23,140 nt of DNA. It comes from Micavibrio_A sp035759665 (GTDB lineage: Bacteria; Pseudomonadota; Alphaproteobacteria; Micavibrionales; Micavibrionaceae). The stretch spans positions 1 through 23,140 of the forward strand of contig DASTUM010000052.1 of NCBI GenBank assembly GCA_035759665.1. The letters run 5' to 3'. Of this stretch, positions 7,027 to 13,628 are shown piece by piece (positions within the stretch are counted from its first letter, which is position 1; each line of letters begins with the position of its first letter). Both the position numbers and the translations under genes were made by a program. A model generated the notes under the pieces. That model searched no databases. It worked only from the letters and a program-made list of their open reading frames with translations, and was not told the origin of the DNA.

Positions 7027-7848
7027 ATGAAATCTGTTTCCGCCGACGCCGTCACTTTTGCCAACGACAAGCCTTTCGCGCTGATCGCCGGGCCGTGCGT
7101 TCTGGAATCGCGCCAGCACGCTTTCGATATGTGCGGGAAGATCAAGGAGATTACGGGCAGGCTGGGAATTTCCATGGTTTATAAATCGTCTTTCGACAAG
7201 GCGAACAGGACGAGCGTTTCCGGCGTGCGATCCGGCGTTGATTTCGACGAGGCGATGAACATCTTCAAGGATATCAAAAAGGAATATGGCGTTCCTGTGA
7301 TTACCGATGTGCATCTGCCCGATCAGTGCGCGGTGGTGGCGCAGGCGGTCGATATTTTGCAGATCCCGGCGTTCCTGTCGCGGCAGACGGATCTTCTGCT
7401 CGCCGCCGGGAAAACGGGCAAGGTTATCAATGTGAAGAAGGGGCAGTTCCTCGCGCCCTGGGATATGAAGAATGTGGCGGCGAAGATTGCGAGCACGGGG
7501 AACTACAATATCATGCTTTGCGAACGCGGCGCGTCGTTCGGGTATAACACGCTGGTGTCGGATATGCGGTCGCTGCCGATCATGGCGAGCACGGGCTATC
7601 CGGTGATTTATGACGCCACCCATTCGGTGCAGCAGCCGGGCGGGCAGGGAACGTCTTCGGGCGGCGACCGCACGATGGTTCCGGTTCTGGCGCGGGCGGC
7701 GGTGGCCGTGGGGGTTGCAGGTGTGTTCATGGAAACGCACCAGGACCCTGATAGCGCGCCGAGCGACGGGCCGAACATGGTGAAGATTACAGATCTTGAA
7801 GGGCTGCTTTCAAAGATGAAGGCGCTGGATTCTATCGTTAAGGGGTAG
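7027..7848 (+). CDS. kdsA: 3-deoxy-8-phosphooctulonate (KDO-8-P) synthase
   Basis: KdsA condenses phosphoenolpyruvate with arabinose 5-phosphate to KDO 8-phosphate, the precursor of the KDO sugar that links lipid A to the LPS core. The product has 273 residues. Family motifs include SSFDKANR, ITDVH, LSRQTDL, INVKKGQF and CERGASFGYN. Residue 24 is Cys in IAGPC, and with His199, Glu236 and Asp247 it forms the ligand set of the metal-dependent class (Aquifex-type), whereas E. coli KdsA has Asn at the Cys position. AAGGA lies nine bases before the ATG. A palindromic repeat directly follows the stop. Confidence 0.95.
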   Translation: MKSVSADAVTFANDKPFALIAGPCVLESRQHAFDMCGKIKEITGRLGISMVYKSSFDKANRTSVSGVRSGVDFDEAMNIFKDIKKEYGVPVITDVHLPDQCAVVAQAVDILQIPAFLSRQTDLLLAAGKTGKVINVKKGQFLAPWDMKNVAAKIASTGNYNIMLCERGASFGYNTLVSDMRSLPIMASTGYPVIYDATHSVQQPGGQGTSSGGDRTMVPVLARAAVAVGVAGVFMETHQDPDSAPSDGPNMVKITDLEGLLSKMKALDSIVKG

Positions 7849-7860
7849 AAGCATAAATGG

Positions 7861-7905
7861 ATTGCCGCGTTCCCCGGATCAAGTCCAGGGTTCTCGCAAT
7901 GACGG
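7861..7905. repeat. Dispersed palindromic repeat, family B
   Basis: From ATTGCCGCG to CTCGCAATGACGG this copy differs from the one at 672-716 by only a few bases. It lies between the convergent genes kdsA and the DUF4112 gene and fills most of that gap, where it could serve as a bidirectional hairpin. Confidence 0.8.
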
Positions 7906-7918
7906 GGGTGATGGCGAA

Positions 7919-8290
7919 CTAAATAAAAAGCGCGCTGTCTTTTTTGAAATCGTAGGGGGCGGTTTTGAAGTGGGCGCGCAGGAGTTCGACGTTCTTCTTG
8001 TTGGCTTTGATGCTGACGTCGAAAATATCGCCTACCAGAGGCACAAGGCCCACCAGCCAGTCGATAAAGATGTTCCAGGTCATGCGCGAGAGGAGCCACG
8101 GGTGGACGCCGGCCTTGCGCGCCTTGTGGACGATATAGCCGGAGACTGCGAGTGAGGCCGTGTCGCCGATGCCGGGAATGAGGCCCAGAATGGCGTCGAG
8201 GCCGACGCGGATGTCGGTGCCGGGGATGATGAAACGGTTGTCCATCAGGTCGGCGAGTTGTTCGAGCTTCAAAAGATCGTTCTCTCTCAT
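7919..8290 (-). CDS. DUF4112 family membrane-associated protein
   Basis: This 123-residue protein matches the DUF4112 pattern: LEQLADLMDNRFIIPGT, then DIRVGLDAILGLIPGIGD and a second hydrophobic stretch, FIDWLVGLVPLVGDIFDV. The two 'G-L-x-P-x-x-G-D' motifs are the hallmark. The hydrophobic segments at about 30-56 and 74-95 suggest insertion in or on the membrane. The molecular role of the family is unknown to me. The start at 8290 fits the family N-terminus; an in-frame ATG at 8326 would add 12 residues, and neither has a good ribosome site. It is divergent from eno and convergent with kdsA. Confidence 0.8.
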   Translation of the reverse strand: MRENDLLKLEQLADLMDNRFIIPGTDIRVGLDAILGLIPGIGDTASLAVSGYIVHKARKAGVHPWLLSRMTWNIFIDWLVGLVPLVGDIFDVSIKANKKNVELLRAHFKTAPYDFKKDSALFI

Positions 8291-8393
8291 GTTTTCGCCA
8301 ACGCCGCAAACGGCGATTTGGTTCATTTTTCGCTCTGGACGGGCACCTTCGAAACCCTTAGATTGGCCGGGCAAAATTGAAAGGAAAAAACCT

Positions 8394-9707
8394 ATGAGTG
8401 CTATCGTCGATATTACCGCCCGCCAAATTCTGGATTCCCGTGGAAATCCCACGGTTGAAGTGGATGTTCTGCTGGAGAGCGGGGCGAGGGGGCGCGCGGC
8501 GGTTCCGTCGGGTGCGAGCACGGGCGCGCATGAGGCAGTGGAGCTGCGCGACGGCGACAAGAAAACCTATCTGGGCAAGGGCGTGCTGAAGGCCGTCGGG
8601 TTTGTGAACCAGGACATTGCCGAAGAACTGGTCGGCATGGACCCGGAAGAGCAGGGTCTGATCGACGCCACGATGATCGAGCTGGACGGCACGGACAACA
8701 AGGGGAAGCTGGGCGCGAACGCCATTCTCGGCGTATCCATGGCCTGCGCCCGCGCGGTGGCGGAAGAGCTGGACGTGCCGCTGTATAAATATCTGGGAGG
8801 GACGTACGCGCATCTGCTGCCGACGCCAATGATGAACATCATCAACGGCGGCAAGCACGCCGACAACCCTGTCGATTTCCAGGAGTTTATGATTATGCCG
8901 GTGGGCGCGGAGAATTTTTCCGAGGCGTTGCGGTGCGGCGCGGAAGTATTCCATGCGCTGAAAAAGCAACTGCACGATGCGGGCATGAACACGAATGTGG
9001 GCGATGAAGGTGGTTTCGCGCCGGGCGTTTCCAGCGCGACGGAAGCGCTCGATTTCATCATGAAGTCGATCGAGGTGGCAGGATACAAGCCAGGCAAGGA
9101 TGTCATGATCGCGCTGGATTGCGCCGCGACGGAATTTTACAAGGACGGCAAGTATGAGCTGGAAGGTGAGAAGCGTACGCTGACTTCTGCCCAGATGGTG
9201 AAATATTTCGAAGAGCTGTGCGACAAATACCCGATCGTGTCGATCGAGGACGGTCTTGCCGAAGACGACTGGGAGGGGTGGATCGCCCTGACGGCGGCGC
9301 TGGGCGAGCGCGTGCAGCTTGTCGGTGACGACCTGTTCGTGACCAACCCGAAGCGTCTTGCCGAAGGGATCGAGCGCAAGGCGGCGAATGCCATTCTTGT
9401 GAAGGTCAACCAGATCGGCACGCTCACCGAAACGTTCGAGGCCATCGAGATGGCGAAGCGCGCGGGGTTTGGCATCATCCTTTCGCACCGTTCGGGCGAG
9501 ACGGAGGATTCGACGATCGCGGATATAGCCGTTGGTACGAATGCGGGTCAGATCAAGACGGGATCGCTTTCCCGTTCCGACCGGGTGGCGAAATATAACC
9601 AGTTGCTGCGCATCGAGGAAGAGCTTGGCTCGTCGGCGAAATATGCGGGCGCAAGCATCCTCCGTGCCCAGCCGCAAGGCAAGGCCGCGAAAAAGAAAGC
9701 TGCTTAA
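8394..9707 (+). CDS. eno: Enolase (phosphopyruvate hydratase)
   Basis: Enolase converts 2-phosphoglycerate to phosphoenolpyruvate in glycolysis. The 437-residue product includes RQILDSRGNPTVEVDV, the flexible loop PSGASTGAHEA, GDEGGFAP (catalytic acid), the metal ligands in LDCAATEF, SIEDGLAEDD and VGDDLF, the catalytic Lys in LVKVNQIGT, and the signature SHRSGETED. The C-terminus has a Lys-rich extension, QGKAAKKKAA. AAGGA lies eight bases before the ATG. The open frame reaches back to 8160, but that part is antisense to the DUF4112 gene. A strong terminator follows. Confidence 0.97.
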   Translation: MSAIVDITARQILDSRGNPTVEVDVLLESGARGRAAVPSGASTGAHEAVELRDGDKKTYLGKGVLKAVGFVNQDIAEELVGMDPEEQGLIDATMIELDGTDNKGKLGANAILGVSMACARAVAEELDVPLYKYLGGTYAHLLPTPMMNIINGGKHADNPVDFQEFMIMPVGAENFSEALRCGAEVFHALKKQLHDAGMNTNVGDEGGFAPGVSSATEALDFIMKSIEVAGYKPGKDVMIALDCAATEFYKDGKYELEGEKRTLTSAQMVKYFEELCDKYPIVSIEDGLAEDDWEGWIALTAALGERVQLVGDDLFVTNPKRLAEGIERKAANAILVKVNQIGTLTETFEAIEMAKRAGFGIILSHRSGETEDSTIADIAVGTNAGQIKTGSLSRSDRVAKYNQLLRIEEELGSSAKYAGASILRAQPQGKAAKKKAA

Positions 9708-9712
9708 AATAT

Positions 9713-9741
9713 AAATCCCCGCTGTGTGCGGGGATTTTTTT
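9713..9741 (+). terminator. Rho-independent terminator of eno
   Basis: AAATCCCCGC-tgtgt-GCGGGGATTT is a perfect ten-pair stem with a five-base loop, and a run of seven Ts starts in its 3' arm. It begins six bases after the eno stop. Confidence 0.92.
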
Positions 9742-9772
9742 ATAAAGGCTTATATTTAATGTGAGGTTTAGA

Positions 9773-10150
9773 ATGTCTATTTTTGAGAGGTTGAAAAATT
9801 TTATATTCTTAAGAGAAGTTAAAAATATGGTTGTGTATGCGATTGTGGGAGTGCAAGACGGAAATGTGCAATCTTATCCTGTTGGGGCAATGCCAAGATT
9901 TAAAAAAAGCTTAGAAGAAAAATACATAAAAGAGGCGAGTGGGAGCCGGTATTTAAACATTCTAATAAAAGACGATACGGCTATTGCTTGTGTTGAAAGT
10001 TGTAGTGTTGCGGCAGTTTGTTTTCTAAGTCCTGAAATTGCAGGAAAACATATTGAGGAAATATTTGACGAGGATATGTTAAAGCTAATAACGGCGGCTG
10101 GGCACTCCGTATTTAATCATTTTCCACGCGCCGATTTAATTGATTTGTAG
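9773..10150 (+). CDS. AT-rich orphan gene, function unknown
   Basis: This 125-residue protein starts MSIFERLKNFIFLREVKNMV. I do not recognise the family. It has no clear signal peptide. The middle (VVYAIVGVQDGNVQSYPVG) and a Cys-containing stretch (IACVESCSVAAVCFLS) suggest an alpha/beta fold; the C-terminus is acidic, then ends HFPRADLIDL. The gene is clearly AT-richer than eno, with many AAA/ATA/TTA codons, which suggests recent acquisition. The ATG at 9773 is preferred over the in-frame GTG at 9761, because GAGG lies six bases before it. It follows the eno terminator and ends only six bases before the stop of the convergent next gene. Confidence 0.65.
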   Translation: MSIFERLKNFIFLREVKNMVVYAIVGVQDGNVQSYPVGAMPRFKKSLEEKYIKEASGSRYLNILIKDDTAIACVESCSVAAVCFLSPEIAGKHIEEIFDEDMLKLITAAGHSVFNHFPRADLIDL

Positions 10151-10156
10151 TCTTAT

Positions 10157-10822
10157 CTATTCTGTCTGTTCATCTTTAAAAAGATCTTCGGGGTATTTGG
10201 ATTTCGTCCAGTAATCGTTGTCCAGTTCATCGGACAGCCACGCGACGAGGGCCTTGCCGCGGTCGAGGGCGGCGGCACATTCTTGTGCCAGGGGGCCGCG
10301 CGGGATTTTGTGGAGGATGTTGATGTCGCCGTCGAGCAGGTTTCCTTCGCGGATATAAATCAGGCCGTCTTTGGCAAGGATGTCGATGTCCCAGTCCTGA
10401 TCTTCGTCATGGAATAAAAGACCTTGTTCATCCGAGGCGATTTTTTCGAGGACGGGAGCGATCTGATCCATGCAGTCATACCACGGGAATTCCATCGCAA
10501 GGCCGAGGTCGGGACGCCAGAAATAGAGTTTCAGCCAGAAATAATGGGTGATCTCCAGATCCTTCTTCCCGTAGTTTTTAGCCAGTCGCAGGACTTCCCG
10601 ATAGTAATCAAGAAGTTTTTCAGGGAAGTTTTCTGCTTTCAGCGAACGATAATTGAAGGTTGCGGGAGCTTTGTTGGTGACGGATGGCAGCGGCGAGGTC
10701 TGTTTGCGAGCCGCGATGCTTTCGACATCGTAAGGGCCGTAATAGAAATCTTCGTTGATGCAAAAGCATATATCGACATTGATGAAATCGAGCAGTTCGC
10801 AGTCTTTTGTCCAGTCGTCCAT
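10157..10822 (-). CDS. Hypothetical protein, 221 residues
   Basis: This acidic soluble protein starts MDDWTKDCELLDFINVDICF. It is rich in Trp, Tyr and Asp, with stretches such as ITHYFWLKLYFWRPDLGL and HDEDQDWDIDILAKDGLIY. I do not recognise a family and see no catalytic motif, signal peptide or membrane helix. The acidic, aromatic-rich character is seen in some immunity proteins, but that is only a resemblance of composition. A GGGGGA ribosome site lies six bases before the start. It is 29 bases downstream of the YCII-family gene on the same strand, so the two may form an operon. Confidence 0.7.
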   Translation of the reverse strand: MDDWTKDCELLDFINVDICFCINEDFYYGPYDVESIAARKQTSPLPSVTNKAPATFNYRSLKAENFPEKLLDYYREVLRLAKNYGKKDLEITHYFWLKLYFWRPDLGLAMEFPWYDCMDQIAPVLEKIASDEQGLLFHDEDQDWDIDILAKDGLIYIREGNLLDGDINILHKIPRGPLAQECAAALDRGKALVAWLSDELDNDYWTKSKYPEDLFKDEQTE

Positions 10823-10851
10823 GATGATCCCCCAGCCATATGCGGGGCAGC

Positions 10852-11232
10852 TTAGGGTATAATGCCTTCGAAGTCTTCCATTTCATAGAAAGGGCGGATT
10901 TCAAGTTCGCTTGGGCCCGGCATGGGGTTGGGGCATTTTTTGGCCCATGCGATGGCTTCGTCCATGTCTTTCACTTCCCAAATCCAGAAACCGGCGACGA
11001 GTTCGTTTGGATAGGCGAAAGGGCCGTCGATGACCGTGCGCTTGTCGCCGTCGAAGGCGATGCGCTTTGCCGCAGATGTGGGTTTCAGGCCGTCGCCGGA
11101 TTTCATGATTCCTGCGGCTATGAGCTCCTGATTATAGCGGCCCATCTCTTCGAACATCTTCGCCGTTTCGGGGGTGGCCTTCAGGCCTTCTTCACTGTCT
11201 TCCGTCGCTTTTACGAGAACCATGACGCGCAT
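10852..11232 (-). CDS. YCII-related / DGPF domain protein
   Basis: The 126-residue product starts MRVMVLVKATEDSEEGLKAT and has the family core: GDKRTVIDGPFAYPNELVAG, then GFWIWEVKDMDEAIAWAKKC and the C-terminal EIRPFYEMEDF. Proteins of this family (ferredoxin-like dimeric alpha/beta barrel fold) are often found next to ECF sigma factors; none is visible here. The biochemical role is uncertain. The start at 11232 is supported by AAGGAA about seven bases upstream; the frame remains open to 11496 but that extension overlaps the terminator and the next gene. Confidence 0.88.
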   Translation of the reverse strand: MRVMVLVKATEDSEEGLKATPETAKMFEEMGRYNQELIAAGIMKSGDGLKPTSAAKRIAFDGDKRTVIDGPFAYPNELVAGFWIWEVKDMDEAIAWAKKCPNPMPGPSELEIRPFYEMEDFEGIIP

Positions 11233-11344
11233 TTGTTTTTCCTTTTCTGCCTGTATTTGACCAATGAGAAGCCGCCCTGAAAAGTTCATCTTACAACGTA
11301 CAGATTGGCATAAGTTCCGGGCGCGGCGAACAGAGAATAATAGA

Positions 11345-11370
11345 AAAGCCCCGGTTGGGCGGGGCTTCTT
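11345..11370 (-). terminator. Hairpin terminator of the 11376-11846 gene
   Basis: AAGCCCCG at 11346-11353 pairs with CGGGGCTT at 11360-11367, with a six-base loop. On the minus strand it follows the stop codon by eight bases and is followed by TTTTCTATTATT. The plus strand also has a moderate T-tract, so it may work in both directions. Confidence 0.75.
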
Positions 11371-11375
11371 TGTTA

Positions 11376-11846
11376 TTATTGGAAGCGGAGAAGAAGGCGT
11401 TGGAGAAGAGGGCGATTTCTTTCTTCTTGTTGCCTTTTTATATCGGTCGTCATTTGGTCGTGCCTTTGAAATTTTTCCTCGTTTTCCAGCAGCCATTGCC
11501 CGATGTGAACCTGTATGTCGGCTAAAGAATTATAACTTTCCGGCTTTGCCTTTACTGGGTAGCCTTTGTCGGTTTCAAATGCTGCCTGGTACGTAAATTT
11601 TTCGTCGGCGTTTATATTGACGGAGACACTAAAATAGGTTCCGTAACCTTTTTGTACGTTAACTTCTCTTTCGTATGTTTTTGCCAGGGAGTCGATCTTC
11701 TTATTTTCAGTGATTGTAAAGCCGGTGTCGTTCAGATTGCTGAGCAGATCGTCGAACCCTGATCCATTCCAGATGGTGTTCATCTTCGCTTCCAAAGAAT
11801 TCATTCGGTTGGCGGAATCATCCATTACTTCGCTCAGTTTACGCAT
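11376..11846 (-). CDS. Hypothetical protein, 156 residues
   Basis: The product starts MRKLSEVMDDSANRMNSLEA. The N-terminal part is probably helical or coiled coil (about 1-30), the middle contains alternating strands (KGYGTYFSVSVNINADEKFT), and the C-terminus is again helical and charged (about 115-156, ending LLQRLLLRFQ). No signal peptide, membrane helix or family is recognised. GGAGA lies seven bases before the ATG, and a good terminator follows the stop. The gene is somewhat AT-richer than the core genes nearby. It is divergent from ftsB, and its upstream region contains the GANTC cluster. Confidence 0.7.
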   Translation of the reverse strand: MRKLSEVMDDSANRMNSLEAKMNTIWNGSGFDDLLSNLNDTGFTITENKKIDSLAKTYEREVNVQKGYGTYFSVSVNINADEKFTYQAAFETDKGYPVKAKPESYNSLADIQVHIGQWLLENEEKFQRHDQMTTDIKRQQEERNRPLLQRLLLRFQ

Positions 11847-11953
11847 CGTAAATCTCCAAAAAATTATTCAGACTATGGTGTGGTCTAGATATTCCATATT
11901 TTAGCTTGTCGGGCAATCCATAATGCCTGTTGCGGTGGTTGGCAGGAATTGGT

Positions 11954-12055
11954 GAATCAAAAGAATCGCTTAGGGTGTTTGTTCCCTGAATGTACTCACA
12001 TAAGTCTTTGATTCATTTCGCGGTATTGTTTGACGCGGTGAGTCAGGTGTGATTC
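11954..12055. promoter_or_regulatory. Cluster of five GANTC methylation motifs upstream of ftsB
   Basis: GANTC occurs at 11954, 11963, 12010, 12040 and 12051 (GAATC, GAATC, GATTC, GAGTC, GATTC), ending ten bases before the ftsB start. GANTC is the target of the cell-cycle DNA methyltransferase CcrM in alphaproteobacteria, and methylation near promoters is read by GcrA in Caulobacter. By chance one site is expected per 256 bases. A possible -35 box TTGACG lies at 12030-12035, with the fourth site in the spacer; the matching -10 is poor. Confidence 0.5.
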
Positions 12056-12065
12056 ATTAGGGATC

Positions 12066-12383
12066 GTGAAGAGACTTATCGAACAACGTTACGTGTTCCG
12101 CCAGAACCTGATCGCCGTGATCGGGGTCTGTCTGTCCTTCTATTTCTGCTATCACCTGATCGCCGGAGAGCGCAGTTACCTGCGTCTCGTTTCGCTCAAC
12201 CGACAGATCGACACGACGGAAAAGAATTATGTTATTTCCTCGAAGGAGCGTCAGGAGCTGGAGCAGAAGGTCGTCATGATGCGTCCGGGTTCGGTGAATC
12301 GCGACCTTTTAGAAGAGCAGGCCCGCAAGGTGCTTGGCTTCCATTACAAGGATGAGAAAGTTTTGATCAAAGACGCGAACTGA
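12066..12383 (+). CDS. ftsB: Septum formation initiator, FtsB/DivIC family
   Basis: FtsB joins FtsL and FtsQ in the divisome at mid-cell and helps switch on septal cell-wall synthesis. The 105-residue product has the family plan: a short cytoplasmic end, one transmembrane helix (about 14-33), a coiled coil (about 36-75, with LNRQIDTTEKNYVISSKERQ) and a C-terminal LLEEQARKVLGFHYKDEKVL motif. The start codon is GTG, with AGGGA unusually close to it. The position between eno and pdhA is the usual alphaproteobacterial one. Five GANTC sites lie directly upstream. Confidence 0.9.
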   Translation: MKRLIEQRYVFRQNLIAVIGVCLSFYFCYHLIAGERSYLRLVSLNRQIDTTEKNYVISSKERQELEQKVVMMRPGSVNRDLLEEQARKVLGFHYKDEKVLIKDAN

Positions 12384-12432
12384 AGCGTTCTTTTCTTTCG
12401 CCCTTCCTTTTTCCGAAAAATCCTGTCATATC

Positions 12433-12457
12433 AACATGTTGCGATGCACAAATGCAT
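12433..12457. promoter_or_regulatory. Candidate operator with two palindromes upstream of pdhA
   Basis: AACATGTT (12433-12440) and ATGCA-caaa-TGCAT (12444-12457) are two adjacent perfect inverted repeats, about 90 bases before the pdhA start. They could bind a regulator of the pyruvate dehydrogenase genes. I do not recognise the motif and no regulator is encoded nearby. Confidence 0.3.
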
Positions 12458-12546
12458 GTTTCTACTGGAACAAGCGCGCGAAATGTTGTAACTCCTAACT
12501 GCAATTGATTGAACAATGTAGCTAATAGAGACAAGGTGCCGACGCC

Positions 12547-13578
12547 GTGACATCAGCGAAGCAAAAGACAGCCAGAAAACCCAACCTGAAATCCGTATCC
12601 AATACGTCGCCGGAGCCTACGGCGGACGAGATGAAAAGGCTCTACCGCGAGATGCTGTTGATCCGCCGTTTCGAAGAGAAGGCGGGACAGCTTTACGGCA
12701 TGGGACTGATCGGTGGTTTCTGCCACTTATATATCGGGCAAGAGGCGGTCGTCACTGGCATCAATTCGGTGCAGGAAGAAGGCGACACGGTCATCACCAC
12801 GTATCGCGACCATGCGCATATGCTCGCCTGCGGCATGGAAGCAAAAGGCATCATGGCGGAACTGACGGGCCGCGGAACGGGTTATTCGCGCGGCAAGGGC
12901 GGATCGATGCACATGTTCTCAAGCGAGAAGAATTTCTTTGGCGGGCACGGGATAGTCGGGGCGAGCACGTCGCTGGGCACGGGGCTTGGTTTCTACCACA
13001 AATATTCGGAAGATGGCGGTGTGGCCGTCGCTTATATGGGCGACGGGTCGGCCAACCAGGGTCAGGTCGCGGAATGTTACAACATGGCGGCGCTGTGGAA
13101 GCTGCCCGTCCTCTATGTGATCGAGAACAACCAGTACGGCATGGGCACGAGCGTCAATCGCTCGTCCGCCGGGAAGCTTTATCAGCGCGGCTCGGGCTAC
13201 GGCATTCCGGGCGAGCAGGTGGACGGCATGGATGTGTTCACCGTGCAGGCCGCCGCGCGCCAGGCGATGGATTATGTGAGGTCTGGCAACGGGCCGTATA
13301 TTCTCGAAGTTCTCACCTATCGGTTCCGGGGGCATTCGATGTCCGACCCCGCGAAATACCGCACGAAGGAAGAAGTGGACGGCATGAAGGAAAACCGCGA
13401 CCCGATCGCCAATATCCGCGTAAAGATGCTCGAAGAATCGGGTGTGAAGGAGGACGATCTGAAATCCATCGAGAAGGAGATCAAGGAGATCGTCACCGAG
13501 GCGGCGGATTTCGCGACGCAATCGCCGGAGCTTCCGCCGGAGGAGCTCTGGACGGATGTGTTGAAGGAAGTCAGCTAG
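12547..13578 (+). CDS. pdhA: Pyruvate dehydrogenase E1 component, alpha subunit
   Basis: With PdhB it forms the thiamine-diphosphate-dependent E1 that decarboxylates pyruvate and transfers the acetyl unit to lipoyl groups. The 343-residue product contains the thiamine diphosphate motif from GDG (165-167) to NN (194-195), as well as MLLIRRFEEKAGQLYGMGLI, the SRGKGGSMHMF loop and YRFRGHSMSDPAKYR near the phosphorylation-loop region of mitochondrial homologues. The start is GTG, with AAGGTG eight bases upstream. It is the first gene of the dehydrogenase set; pdhB follows after 50 bases. A pair of palindromes upstream is a candidate operator. Confidence 0.96.
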   Translation: MTSAKQKTARKPNLKSVSNTSPEPTADEMKRLYREMLLIRRFEEKAGQLYGMGLIGGFCHLYIGQEAVVTGINSVQEEGDTVITTYRDHAHMLACGMEAKGIMAELTGRGTGYSRGKGGSMHMFSSEKNFFGGHGIVGASTSLGTGLGFYHKYSEDGGVAVAYMGDGSANQGQVAECYNMAALWKLPVLYVIENNQYGMGTSVNRSSAGKLYQRGSGYGIPGEQVDGMDVFTVQAAARQAMDYVRSGNGPYILEVLTYRFRGHSMSDPAKYRTKEEVDGMKENRDPIANIRVKMLEESGVKEDDLKSIEKEIKEIVTEAADFATQSPELPPEELWTDVLKEVS

Positions 13579-13628
13579 GGTTGACCCGGTTGCTACGTAC
13601 GAAAAAAAATAAAATGGAAGTGAAATAG

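Noticed and set aside
8160..8393. N-terminal extension of the eno frame
   Set aside because: It runs antisense through the DUF4112 gene; the ATG at 8394 has a good ribosome site and the usual enolase N-terminus.
8358..9677. Open frame of 439 codons antisense to eno
   Set aside because: Arg/His-rich shadow of a GC-rich gene; enolase motifs on the plus strand are complete.
12444..12491. 15-codon ORF upstream of pdhA as a leader peptide
   Set aside because: No ribosome site, no run of regulatory codons and no terminator/antiterminator pair visible; the sequence is better explained as palindromes.
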